From BMS3Bbin07 sp036244995 (GTDB taxonomy: Bacteria > Nitrospirota > Thermodesulfovibrionia > Thermodesulfovibrionales > JdFR-85), in the NCBI GenBank assembly GCA_036244995.1, contig BTTF01000050.1, positions 1 to 16,974 of the forward strand: a stretch of 16,974 nucleotides of DNA. The letters run 5' to 3'. The notes under the pieces are model-generated. The model was not told the DNA's origin, made no database searches, and saw only the letters and a program-made list of their open reading frames with translations. This document shows, one piece after another, positions 6,901 through 13,852 of this stretch (its first letter is position 1; the number at the start of each line of letters is the position of its first letter). The translations under genes and the position numbers were made by a program.

Positions 6901-7061
6901 GGTTCAGGTGGGAGGCGGGCAGCGGACAGGTGGACTCGGGAGATACCATAGTTGTTCCCGAGAAACTTGAAAGAGTTGCATGGATGCGGAATATCAAGGA
7001 TGTTACGCAGATTCTATATCAGATTGCAGTTTCAGCGGGGGTGATCTTTGTTGCTTTCTAA
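3909..7061 (+). CDS. Giant outer-membrane polysaccharide export protein with about seven SLBB domains
   Basis: This is a Wza-like exporter forming the periplasmic and outer-membrane channel, but with 1050 residues against about 380 for E. coli Wza. The signal peptide is residues 1-44 (VYA before Asp45); a lipobox-like LVAC ends at Cys35, so lipoprotein processing is also possible. A charged linker (about 50-150) leads to the Poly_export domain (about 190-262, starting YIIGPGDEIRL). Then come about seven SLBB units near 264-345, 347-428, 434-519, 527-687, 694-781, 789-930 and 931-1020. Unit 4 is split by a coiled coil at about 540-615, and unit 6 by a helical insert at about 835-900. The C-terminal 25 residues are hydrophobic or amphipathic, as expected for an outer-membrane helix. 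The ATG overlaps the previous gene and has a GGAGGGGGAGG site. Domain limits were read by eye. Confidence 0.9.
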   Translation: MSEDISRGLKIRKRFYLYSGFRIPVSLFCVLLVACLLSPFAVYADNGSAVLRTTTIQPTQQQIEQLQKLSPAQREAIERRLGVTGGALTPEAVKTFKEMPGVKGLTPEDIEKGRKLLDKKKTVVKEEKKEGEQETTKKRGGEEIRTRSLFDRYRTVGAYQDISTALRPFGYEFFKKASLMPHQDISVTSDYIIGPGDEIRLMMWGRVNAQYVLTVDRDGNINIPEIGPLSVTGMRFADMKKFVIRNAEQIVGAKANVTMGDLKSIQVFVLGEVQRPGSYTLDPFSTITNAILAAGGPTGIGSLRNIRLKRNRRAVFVMDFYDLLLKGDKSQDEVLQSGDVVFVPTVGPLVGIAGNVKRPAIYELKGKYDLKNLFELAGGIIPSAYTQQIQVERIQKNERQVVIDIDDKDLTRSKDVMLQDADLVKVFSIVEKVRNVVYLNGNVKRPGKYELKPGMRVGDLIKDENDLLKETYFDYALVKRLTPPDLEVKLIPFDLGKVIFHDDAENNIKLQPEDSIYIFSKWLFLEKPFVTVEGEVRSLKTGKNSEELVEKSAKKIEMKLKLENLKAELENLKSKAEEMKLNETTDFEKMKLEIKAMELKIRQKELEATKTSDKIKLDLIKNLKVRDAILSAGNLTKDAYLKKGEILRRDKDGTVSRIYFNVRKAMAEDPEENILLQAYDRIIIHSIWEEKYKQTVSVEGDVLNPGVYQFTEGMKVSDLVFAAGNVLESAYLDKAEISSQSIKGGKSMRGEYKTINLRKALRGDHVQNLSLNPYDRLYVKRISEWQEELFVTVSGEVRFPGKYIIKKGERLSELIERAGGYSGKAYLKGAVFMRERVRKLQQKQIDEMVDRLERELMSAGTAQMATAASPAEAKMMKLEVEQKRRFIAKLASVKAKGRIAVQLYPPDKLKETSYDIELEDGDSLYIPTDPMTVQVIGSVYSQNAFVYEKDKKEYNDYIDLAGGYTKNADKDNVYILKANGVAMKVSNGFLGLSWNSDRFRWEAGSGQVDSGDTIVVPEKLERVAWMRNIKDVTQILYQIAVSAGVIFVAF
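3961..3981. repeat. Three perfect 7-bp tandem copies inside the signal-peptide codons
   Basis: The unit ATTCCGG occurs three times in a row (3961-3967, 3968-3974, 3975-3981), covering about residues 18-24 of the SLBB export protein. Seven is not a multiple of three, so gain or loss of one unit would shift the reading frame near the start of the protein. Confidence 0.85.
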
Positions 7062-8565
7062 GGGTGTGATAAATATTGTAATAATTTTAGCATGTGTTTT
7101 GATGGTTGTCCGGACCTCTGTGGCTTCTACAAACGTTCCCGTAGGCGACGATACCTACGACGTCCTGCTCCGGCTTGAAGCAGAAGGGGTTATTCAGAGT
7201 GGTCTGCTTTCAACCGGACCTTTAAGCCGCAAGGAAGTATCAAGACTGATAGTTGAGGCTGAGAGGAATTCAGAGGGTAAAAGCCTTTTCATACAGCGTT
7301 TGGTCCAATCCCTGGAAAAAAGGTTCAGGGACGAACGTGGTGGAACGAAACACATGAATATCGAATATATAAAGCCTCTTGACAGGGTTTATGCCAGGTA
7401 TATTTACTCTGATAGCGATCCACAGGAGGTAATCTATAACAATGATGGTGACACCTATAAAAAAGGCTCCAACGCAAGGGTTGGCCTTACATCAAGGGCG
7501 GATTTCGGCTGGGTTTCTTTTTTCGTCAATCCTGAGGCAAGGTATTCCGATTCCGGCAGTGAGACGGATATAATAATGAAGCGGGATTATGGTGTTCTGA
7601 GTTTTTTAGGCCTGGAGCTCGAGTTAGGCAAGGATTCACAGTGGTGGGGGCCGGGACGTCATGGTTCCATACTACTATCCAATAATCCCGAGCCTATGAA
7701 TATTATAAAAATTACAAACCCCCATCCCGTCCTTCTGCCCTGGATATTCAGGTATCTTGGTCCTTTTAATTTTACCGTATTTGCAACAGAGCTCTCGAAA
7801 GACAGGGTTGTGCCCAAGCCGTATTTATGGGGGATGCGTCTTGATTTCAAGCCCATACCATATTTTGAGATAGGACTCCAGCGAACAGCGCTTTTAGGTG
7901 GAGAAGGCCGTTCGGAAGACCTTAAGACATGGTGGGACAGCTTCTCCGGTATAGGGGAGAATCCGGCAAATGATCTTGCGGGAGACCCTAACGATATCGA
8001 GGCAGGGGACCAGAGAGTGGGCTGCGATATAAAGCTGACACTTCCTCTGAAATGGCAGCCATTGCAGATATACGCAGACGCAGCCGGAGAAGACGAGGCA
8101 GGGGGACTGCCGACCAAGTGGGCGTATATCGGAGGTATTTATCTGCCGCGGATTGCAGGCCTTGAGAGGATAGGGTTCAGGGCTGAATATGCAAACACCT
8201 ATTTAAAAGACCTTCCGAACGTCTGGTATAATCATGATATTTACAGAACAGGCTATAGATACAAGGGCAGGATAATAGGGCATCATATGGGCACTGACTC
8301 GAGGGACCTCTTCTTTGAGGTGAGTTATCTCGTGCCCGAGATGAACGGCTGGATCAAGCTATCATATGATAAGGAGCAGCATAGTCTGTCCAGCAGCATT
8401 CACCCCACCAAGGTCGAATCGTCTGCAAGTGTGAAGTTTGATGTGGGCGGGGGTGTGAGCCTGGAAGGACGGTATATCCACGGACGTTTAAAGGATTACG
8501 AAGACCTGTCTGATAAGGACAGCAGGATCAATCTGGTCTCTATCGAGCTGAGTTATAATTTTTGA
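7048..8565 (+). CDS. Wzi-family capsule assembly outer-membrane protein
   Basis: Wzi-type proteins are outer-membrane beta-barrels that anchor or organise exported capsular polysaccharide at the cell surface. The 505-residue protein starts with a signal peptide (hydrophobic core about residues 7-21, likely cleavage after Ala26). A short helical N-terminal region with LSRKEVSRLIVEAER follows, then alternating strand-like sequence to a C-terminal aromatic end (IELSYNF), typical of a barrel. The WWGPGRHGSILLSNNPEP segment (from residue 199) is the family hallmark. No ATG exists at the front. TTG at 7048 is chosen because GGGGGTGAT lies just upstream and because it gives a complete signal peptide; TTG 7051 and GTG 7066 are alternatives. 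It overlaps the SLBB gene by 14 bp, which suggests coupled translation and joint function in surface export. Confidence 0.88.
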   Translation: MLLSKGVINIVIILACVLMVVRTSVASTNVPVGDDTYDVLLRLEAEGVIQSGLLSTGPLSRKEVSRLIVEAERNSEGKSLFIQRLVQSLEKRFRDERGGTKHMNIEYIKPLDRVYARYIYSDSDPQEVIYNNDGDTYKKGSNARVGLTSRADFGWVSFFVNPEARYSDSGSETDIIMKRDYGVLSFLGLELELGKDSQWWGPGRHGSILLSNNPEPMNIIKITNPHPVLLPWIFRYLGPFNFTVFATELSKDRVVPKPYLWGMRLDFKPIPYFEIGLQRTALLGGEGRSEDLKTWWDSFSGIGENPANDLAGDPNDIEAGDQRVGCDIKLTLPLKWQPLQIYADAAGEDEAGGLPTKWAYIGGIYLPRIAGLERIGFRAEYANTYLKDLPNVWYNHDIYRTGYRYKGRIIGHHMGTDSRDLFFEVSYLVPEMNGWIKLSYDKEQHSLSSSIHPTKVESSASVKFDVGGGVSLEGRYIHGRLKDYEDLSDKDSRINLVSIELSYNF

Positions 8566-8604
8566 TGAAGTGTATGTCTTTTTTTTTATGAAACCGGCAA
8601 TTTG

Positions 8605-8613
8605 TGTTATAAA
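8605..8613 (+). promoter_or_regulatory. Candidate internal extended -10 promoter before the phosphomannomutase gene
   Basis: TGT-TATAAA lies in the 54-bp gap between the Wzi gene and manB. With the usual spacing, transcription would start exactly at the A of the ATG at 8620. No -35 beyond a 3-of-6 match (TTTATG, 17-bp spacer) is seen. The gene also lacks a Shine-Dalgarno, which fits a leaderless start, but the gap is AT-rich and chance matches are likely. Confidence 0.3.
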
Positions 8614-8619
8614 CAGTCC

Positions 8620-10035
8620 ATGAACGAGAATATCTTCAGGGAATACGATATAAGGGGGGTTGCCGGGAGGGACCTTACGGGAAAGTTTGCTGTTTCCCTC
8701 GGCAAGGCGTTCGTTACATATCTCGGAAGGGTAAATCCCGAGGCTAAAAGTATAACCATAGGCAGAGATGCAAGGATAAGCTCCGGGGAGCTTGCCGACG
8801 GTATGATAGAAGGAGTGGTCAGCTCCGGAATAAACGTCATTGATGTCGGTCTCTGTCCCACACCTCTTCAGTATTTTTCTCTGTTTCATCTTGATGTTGA
8901 CGGCGGCATTATGGTAACAGGCAGTCACAACCCGCCTCAGTATAACGGTTTTAAACTGAGTGTCGGCAAGGAGACTATTTTCGGGGATTCCATTCAGGGG
9001 CTGAAGGATATCCTGCTGAAGCAGGAATGGTCTGAGTGTCAACACAGGGGCAGTATAAAGGAATACGATATTATTTCCGCGTATAAAGAGTTCATTGTCA
9101 GCAGGTTTTCTTATCTGTCGGATAAAAAATACAGGCGTTTGAAAATAGTTGTAGATGCGGGTAACGGGACAGCCGGGCTGGTAGTACCCGATCTGCTGGA
9201 TGCAGCCGGGTGTGAGGTGATGCCCCTTTACTGTGAGCCGGACGGAAGGTTTCCAAATCATCATCCGGACCCTACGGTCGTAGAGTATATTGAAGACCTG
9301 ATAAAGACAACCAAAACCTGGGGGGCTGATTTAGGCGTTGGATACGATGGGGATGCAGACAGGATCGGTGTTGTTGATGCAACGGGAAATATAATCTGGG
9401 GGGATCAGATAATGATAGTGCTTTCAAGGGAAATCCTGAAGAGGGTCCCCGGAGCCGTTATTGTCGGTGACGTAAAATGTTCCCAGGTAATGTTTGACGA
9501 CATAGAACGGCACGGCGGCAGGCCCATAATGTGGAGGACAGGGCACTCCCTTGTGAAAGACAAGATGAAAAAGGAGGGCGCTGTTCTGGCCGGAGAATTC
9601 AGCGGCCATATATTTATTTCAGATGGTTATTTAGGGTATGATGATGCTGTATACACAACCATGAGGATTATAGAAATAATGAAAACCCGGGGGTTGGGTA
9701 TAAATGAACTGCTCTCTGATATCCCGCAGATGTACAATACTCCGGAGATAAGAATAGAGTGTCCCGAGGATAAAAAGAAATCAGTGGTGCAGAGAGTGGT
9801 GAAACGGTTTCAGGAGCAGATGGCATCCGGTAACGGGCAGATTCCAGTAAAGGGTCTCCATGACATAGACGGTGTAAGAGTGGTATTTGAGAGGGGATGG
9901 GGACTTGTAAGGGCAAGCAATACTCAGCCGGTTGTGGTTATGAGGGTGGAGGCGGAGGATGAAGAAAGTCTGAACAGCTACAAGGCCCTGCTGGATAAGG
10001 AACTCAAAGATGCAATGGAGGGTAAAGTAATATGA
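8620..10035 (+). CDS. manB: Phosphomannomutase/phosphoglucomutase (AlgC/ManB type)
   Basis: This enzyme interconverts mannose-6-phosphate and mannose-1-phosphate, and often the glucose phosphates as well, in the cytoplasm. It has 471 residues, as expected for the AlgC type. It opens with the typical MNENIFREYDIRG. The phosphorylated serine is Ser102 in TGSHNPPQYNG. The metal loop DGDADR gives Asp243, Asp245 and Asp247. A sugar-binding GEFSGH segment and the C-terminal phosphate-binding RASNTQP are present. The ATG at 8620 is preferred over an upstream TTG (8602) because the family starts there. No ribosome site is visible. The 4-bp ATGA overlap with manC and its position place it at the head of the GDP-fucose block. 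By-eye evidence does not separate mannose from glucose preference; the neighbours favour mannose. Confidence 0.94.
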   Translation: MNENIFREYDIRGVAGRDLTGKFAVSLGKAFVTYLGRVNPEAKSITIGRDARISSGELADGMIEGVVSSGINVIDVGLCPTPLQYFSLFHLDVDGGIMVTGSHNPPQYNGFKLSVGKETIFGDSIQGLKDILLKQEWSECQHRGSIKEYDIISAYKEFIVSRFSYLSDKKYRRLKIVVDAGNGTAGLVVPDLLDAAGCEVMPLYCEPDGRFPNHHPDPTVVEYIEDLIKTTKTWGADLGVGYDGDADRIGVVDATGNIIWGDQIMIVLSREILKRVPGAVIVGDVKCSQVMFDDIERHGGRPIMWRTGHSLVKDKMKKEGAVLAGEFSGHIFISDGYLGYDDAVYTTMRIIEIMKTRGLGINELLSDIPQMYNTPEIRIECPEDKKKSVVQRVVKRFQEQMASGNGQIPVKGLHDIDGVRVVFERGWGLVRASNTQPVVVMRVEAEDEESLNSYKALLDKELKDAMEGKVI

Positions 10036-11462
10036 AGGCAGTTATCCTTGCAGGCGGCTCAGGTACAAGGCTGTGGCCCCTGTCCCGTAAGGAGTATCCA
10101 AAGCAGTTTCTGAAGATAAACGGCTCTCGTTCACTTCTTCAGCAGACAGTAAAGAGGCTTGCACCTCTTGTGTCCGGAGAGGATTTTGTGGTGGTGACCA
10201 ATGAAAAACACAAATTTCACGTTATTTCCGACCTTAATGCAATAGAGGGAAGTCCCGGCAATAACCTTATTCTTGAACCTGTCGGCAGGAATACCGCTCC
10301 GGCCATAGCTCTTTCAGCCATCTACTGCAATGAGAGACTCGGATGCGGGTTGGATGAGGTAATGGTAGTCCTTCCCTCGGATCATATTATAAGGCCTGAA
10401 GATGAGTTCAGGACTTATCTGAATATGGCTGCCGAGGTTGCGAGGGCCGGCTTTCTGGTGACCCTTGGGATAAAACCCACAAGGCCCGAGACCGGATACG
10501 GCTATATTAAAGCAGGCCGGCCGGTCAGCCTGAAGACCGGACAACACTCAAACATGCCTGAAAACAGTTGTTTCTCAGTGGAAGAATTTAGTGAAAAACC
10601 CGACAGGGAGACAGCCGGGCGCTATTTCTCCGAGGGCAAACACTTCTGGAATGCAGGGATATTTGTCTTTACCATTGGTACAATCCTTGATGAGTTAAGA
10701 CAGTGGAGCCCTGACATTTACCAAAAACTTGGTGAGGGGTTTGACAAAGCCCTTTCACTCTTTCAGGAGATGCCGGATATCTCTATTGATTACGCCGTTA
10801 TGGAGAAGTCGGAAAAAGTGGCTGTAATGCCCGTTGACCTGTACTGGAACGATGTCGGGTGTTTTGAATCCATGTACGAGGCATTTGAAAGGGATGAAGA
10901 CGGGAATATAAAGATAGGGGATGTCCTCTCCATTGATACAAGGGATTCTTTTGTAATAGGCAACAAACGGCTCATTGCAACTATAGGTCTTGAAGGCATT
11001 GTGGTTATAGAGACTGATGATGCCATGCTTATCACAACAAAGGATCAGACCCAGAAAGTGAAAGAGGTTGTTGATACTCTCAGGGCTCAGGGCAGGCGGG
11101 AAGTATTGGAGCATACCAGTGTATACAGGCCCTGGGGGAGTTATACAGTGCTTGAAGAAGGACAGAGGTACAAGATCAAGAGGATAGAGGTCAATCCCGG
11201 TGCGAGGCTGAGCCTTCAGATGCATTATCACAGGTCCGAGCACTGGGTGGTGGTGAAGGGCACTGCAAAGGTGACAATCGGTGAGGGGGAAAGGTTTATT
11301 CATGAAAACGAGTCAGCCTATGTGCCGAAATCCACCCTCCACAGGCTTGAAAATCCCGGCAAGGTACCGGTGGAGATAATAGAGGTCCAGAATGGCGAGT
11401 ATGTGGAAGAGGACGATATTATGAGATTTAATGATCTGTACGGAAGGGAAGAGAGAGAATAA
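10032..11462 (+). CDS. manC: Bifunctional mannose-1-phosphate guanylyltransferase / mannose-6-phosphate isomerase
   Basis: This protein makes GDP-mannose from mannose-1-phosphate and GTP. Its C-terminal cupin domain can isomerise fructose-6-phosphate to mannose-6-phosphate. At 476 residues it is the full two-domain (type II) form. The N-terminal nucleotidyltransferase has AGGSGTRLWPLSRKEYPKQF at about residues 7-26, then GRNTAPAIA, PSDHII and EFSEKPD. The C-terminal cupin carries RPWGSYTVLEEG and, at about 397, MHYHRSEHWVVVKGTA with the metal-binding histidines. The start overlaps the manB stop (ATGA) and has GGAGGG nine bases upstream, so translation is probably coupled. With manB it gives the whole route from fructose-6-phosphate to GDP-mannose without a separate isomerase gene. 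Confidence 0.96.
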   Translation: MKAVILAGGSGTRLWPLSRKEYPKQFLKINGSRSLLQQTVKRLAPLVSGEDFVVVTNEKHKFHVISDLNAIEGSPGNNLILEPVGRNTAPAIALSAIYCNERLGCGLDEVMVVLPSDHIIRPEDEFRTYLNMAAEVARAGFLVTLGIKPTRPETGYGYIKAGRPVSLKTGQHSNMPENSCFSVEEFSEKPDRETAGRYFSEGKHFWNAGIFVFTIGTILDELRQWSPDIYQKLGEGFDKALSLFQEMPDISIDYAVMEKSEKVAVMPVDLYWNDVGCFESMYEAFERDEDGNIKIGDVLSIDTRDSFVIGNKRLIATIGLEGIVVIETDDAMLITTKDQTQKVKEVVDTLRAQGRREVLEHTSVYRPWGSYTVLEEGQRYKIKRIEVNPGARLSLQMHYHRSEHWVVVKGTAKVTIGEGERFIHENESAYVPKSTLHRLENPGKVPVEIIEVQNGEYVEEDDIMRFNDLYGREERE

Positions 11463-11526
11463 AGAGCTGAATGTTGTTGCAGTAGCGGCTTGTTGTTTGA
11501 ATTTAAAGAAGGAGGGATTTGAACTC

Positions 11527-12708
11527 ATGGAAGCAGCAGAATTAAAAAGAAAGGACCTGCCATATGCAGGCCGCAAGGCCCTTATCACGGGCATTACAGG
11601 TCAGGATGGTTCTTACCTGACGGAGTTTCTCCTGTCAAAGGGTTACGAGGTTCATGGTCTGATCCGGAGGGCGAGTACATTTAATACGGGAAGGATTGAT
11701 CACATTTATGTAGACCCCCATACTTCGGGTGCGAGACTTTTTCTTCACTACGGAGACCTTGCAGACTCCGGTCAGCTTACACATCTTATTTACAATATCA
11801 GGCCTGACGAGGTATATCACCTTGGCGCTCAAAGCCATGTGCGTGTAAGTTTTGATATGCCCGAATTTTCAGGAAATATAACCGGCCTGGGCACAACAAG
11901 GCTTCTTGAGGCAATCCGGAGGAGCGGAATAAATACGAAGTTCTACCAGGCATCCTCTTCAGAGATGTTTGGTGCGTCTGCACCACCACAGAACGAGAAG
12001 ACACCATTTTATCCAAGAAGTCCGTATGCCGCTGCAAAAGTCTATGCCTACTGGATGACTGTTAACTACAGGGAAGGTTATAACATGTTTGCATGTAACG
12101 GTATATTATTTAACCATGAATCGCCCCGCAGGGGTGAGACCTTTGTAACAAGAAAAATTACACGGGCAGTGGCGGGTATCATAGCCGGAAAGCAGAATAA
12201 ACTCTATCTTGGAAACCTTGAGGCCAGAAGGGACTGGGGTTTTGCCCCCGAGTACGTGGTATGCCAGTGGCTGATGCTCCAGCAGGACACGCCTGCCGAT
12301 TATGCAATCGGTACGGGCGAGAGTCATTCGGTAAGAGATTTTGTAGAGCTTGCCTTCAGATATGCGGGAATAGAGATAGGGTGGGAAGGGGAAGGAGTTG
12401 ACGAAAAAGGTGTTGTTCGTTCCCTGTCCCCTGATCTCCGGAATCAGACTGCTGTCAATACCGGAGATGTTATTCTTGAGATCGATCCAAAGTATTTCCG
12501 TCCCACAGAGGTGGAATACCTGCTTGCTGATGCATCAAAGGCAAGGGAAACGCTTGGCTGGGAACCAAGGGTGACATTTAAGGAGCTTGTAAGGATAATG
12601 GTGGCATCCGATATGGAACTGGCTGGAGTGAACCTGCCCTTTGACGGGAAAAAAGTTCTGGAAGAGAAGGGTATAAACTGGACGAACAATGTACAGACGG
12701 TGGGGTAA
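11527..12708 (+). CDS. gmd: GDP-mannose 4,6-dehydratase
   Basis: Gmd converts GDP-D-mannose to GDP-4-keto-6-deoxy-D-mannose using bound NADP, the first committed step to GDP-L-fucose (also to GDP-rhamnose or perosamine). It is an extended short-chain dehydrogenase of 393 residues. The nucleotide loop TGITGQDG is at residues 21-28. The catalytic Ser region is QASSSEMFG (141-149), and Tyr167 with Lys171 lie in SPYAAAK. The family signature FNHESPRRGETFVTRKITR is intact. The frame is open 32 codons further upstream, overlapping manC, but ATG 11527 is preferred. An AAGGAGGG site lies 10-11 bases before it, and the upstream extension is unlike the family. The next gene follows 8 bp later and supplies the second step. 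Confidence 0.96.
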   Translation: MEAAELKRKDLPYAGRKALITGITGQDGSYLTEFLLSKGYEVHGLIRRASTFNTGRIDHIYVDPHTSGARLFLHYGDLADSGQLTHLIYNIRPDEVYHLGAQSHVRVSFDMPEFSGNITGLGTTRLLEAIRRSGINTKFYQASSSEMFGASAPPQNEKTPFYPRSPYAAAKVYAYWMTVNYREGYNMFACNGILFNHESPRRGETFVTRKITRAVAGIIAGKQNKLYLGNLEARRDWGFAPEYVVCQWLMLQQDTPADYAIGTGESHSVRDFVELAFRYAGIEIGWEGEGVDEKGVVRSLSPDLRNQTAVNTGDVILEIDPKYFRPTEVEYLLADASKARETLGWEPRVTFKELVRIMVASDMELAGVNLPFDGKKVLEEKGINWTNNVQTVG

Positions 12709-12716
12709 GGTTGGTG

Positions 12717-13670
12717 ATGCATAAATCTTCCGGAATTTATGTTGCCGGTCATCGCGGACTTGTCGGCTCTGCTATTGTGCGGAGGCTTCAATCCGAAGGA
12801 TACACGGATATTATTACCCGTACTCACTCTGAACTTGATCTTACGAAACAGGCTGAAGTCGAGGAATTTTTTAAAAAAGAACGGCCCGGGTATGTATTTC
12901 TTGCAGCAGCAAAGGTTGGTGGTATTGTAGCAAACAACACATACCCGGCTGAGTTTATTTATACCAACCTCATGATTCAGACCTGTATACTGCATGCCGC
13001 ATACCTGAGCGGCGTTAAAAAACTTGTCTTTCTTGGAAGCTCCTGTATATACCCAAAATTTGCTCCCCAGCCAATGAGGGAAGAATATCTGTTGACAGGT
13101 GAACTTGAGCCCACAAACGAGCCCTATGCAGTTGCAAAGATTGCCGGCATAAAGATGTGCCAGGCGTATAACAGGCAGTATGGAACCAATTTTATATCAG
13201 TGATGCCCACAAACCTCTACGGCCCTGATGACAACTTTGACCTTGAGACCTCTCATGTCCTTCCTGCAATGATAAGAAAATTCCACGAAGCCAAATTCAA
13301 TAAACCCGGGCTACAACCTGTTGTTCTCTGGGGCACGGGCTCACCCCGCCGTGAATTCCTGCACGTCGATGATCTTGCCGACGCCTGTCTTTTTCTCATG
13401 GAAAATTATGACGTAAAACCAGGTATTGACCCCGGTCTGATCAACATCGGCGCCGGGAAGGACATAACCATAAGAGAGCTTGCCGGGATTATAAAGGAGA
13501 CCGTGGGTTTTAAGGGCAGTATAACCTGGGATACAACCAGACCTGACGGCACCCCGCAGAAGCTGCTTGATGTGACCAAACTGAAATCACTCGGCTGGAA
13601 CCCCAAGATATCCCTGAAACACGGAATCAAGCAGACGTACGATTGGTATCATACACACGTAACCCGATAG
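12717..13670 (+). CDS. fcl: GDP-L-fucose synthase (3,5-epimerase/4-reductase)
   Basis: Fcl (WcaG) epimerises and reduces GDP-4-keto-6-deoxy-mannose with NADPH to GDP-L-fucose. The 317-residue protein has the Rossmann loop AGHRGLVGSA near the N-terminus. The catalytic Ser lies in LGSSCIYP (residues 106-113), and Tyr137 and Lys141 lie in EPYAVAK, one residue off the E. coli numbering. PTNLYGPDDNFD and RREFLHVDDLADA follow. ATG 12717 is chosen over TTG 12711 because TAAGG lies six bases before it. It is the last gene of the operon: an intrinsic terminator begins about 50 bp after its stop. GDP-fucose is presumably used by glycosyltransferases encoded elsewhere. Confidence 0.96.
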   Translation: MHKSSGIYVAGHRGLVGSAIVRRLQSEGYTDIITRTHSELDLTKQAEVEEFFKKERPGYVFLAAAKVGGIVANNTYPAEFIYTNLMIQTCILHAAYLSGVKKLVFLGSSCIYPKFAPQPMREEYLLTGELEPTNEPYAVAKIAGIKMCQAYNRQYGTNFISVMPTNLYGPDDNFDLETSHVLPAMIRKFHEAKFNKPGLQPVVLWGTGSPRREFLHVDDLADACLFLMENYDVKPGIDPGLINIGAGKDITIRELAGIIKETVGFKGSITWDTTRPDGTPQKLLDVTKLKSLGWNPKISLKHGIKQTYDWYHTHVTR

Positions 13671-13677
13671 ATTGAAA

Positions 13678-13693
13678 GCCTGCCAGCCTGCCT
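13678..13693. repeat. Two 8-bp tandem units just after fcl
   Basis: GCCTGCCA and GCCTGCCT sit head to tail immediately after the fcl stop codon, followed by the degenerate GTTAGCTT. It has the same 8-bp period as the arrays around tRNA-Gln but a different sequence. With only two copies, chance is possible. Confidence 0.35.
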
Positions 13694-13722
13694 GTTAGCT
13701 TGTTACTATCCGGTAAAACTGT

Positions 13723-13746
13723 CCCTGCTGCCATTGCAGGGTTTTT
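13723..13746 (+). terminator. Intrinsic terminator of the polysaccharide operon
   Basis: A perfect 6-bp GC-rich stem, CCCTGC (13723-13728) and GCAGGG (13736-13741), with a 7-nt loop is followed at once by five T residues (13742-13746). An A-rich stretch precedes it. It lies between fcl and glgC and reads in the plus direction only; the other strand has no T-run. It separates the fucose operon from the glgC group. Confidence 0.82.
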
Positions 13747-13755
13747 CACGGTGAA

Positions 13756-13785
13756 TTGCCGATAGCGTTCAATTCCTGTTAAAAT
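13756..13785 (+). promoter_or_regulatory. Candidate promoter for glgC (upstream)
   Basis: TTGCCG (13756-13761) and TAAAAT (13780-13785) are separated by 18 bp. The -10 is preceded by TGT, an extended -10 form. It lies just after the terminator and points to glgC, leaving a leader of about 60 nt. Confidence 0.45.
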
Positions 13786-13790
13786 AGAAT

Positions 13791-13820
13791 TTGTCTGCTG
13801 CAACTGTCACAATGTAATAA
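13791..13820 (+). promoter_or_regulatory. Candidate promoter for glgC (downstream)
   Basis: TTGTCT (13791-13796) and TAATAA (13815-13820) have an 18-bp spacer in an AT-rich stretch before the strong AAGGAGG of glgC. It is an alternative to, or a tandem partner of, the promoter just upstream. The motif match is moderate. Confidence 0.35.
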
Positions 13821-13852
13821 TATAAAATAAAAACTATATAAAGGAGGGGGGT

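Noticed and set aside
8579..8587. Nine-T run after the Wzi gene as a terminator
   Set aside because: No stem precedes it directly; the nearest 5-bp stem is more than 50 bp upstream. The operon probably continues.
8488..9264. Minus-strand open frame of 258 codons opposite manB
   Set aside because: It lies antisense to a clear phosphomannomutase with intact catalytic motifs, its translation is not protein-like, and no ribosome site is seen.
10755..11303. Minus-strand open frame of 182 codons opposite manC
   Set aside because: It is antisense to the cupin end of manC, rich in His, Cys and Pro as expected of a reversed frame, with no start signal.
11431..11526. N-terminal extension of gmd by 32 codons
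   Set aside because: It overlaps manC and is unlike Gmd N-termini; the AAGGAGGG site fits the ATG at 11527.
12444..12995. Minus-strand open frame of 183 codons opposite gmd and fcl
   Set aside because: It spans two well-recognised genes in antisense, has no family features and begins inside fcl; it is a shadow frame.
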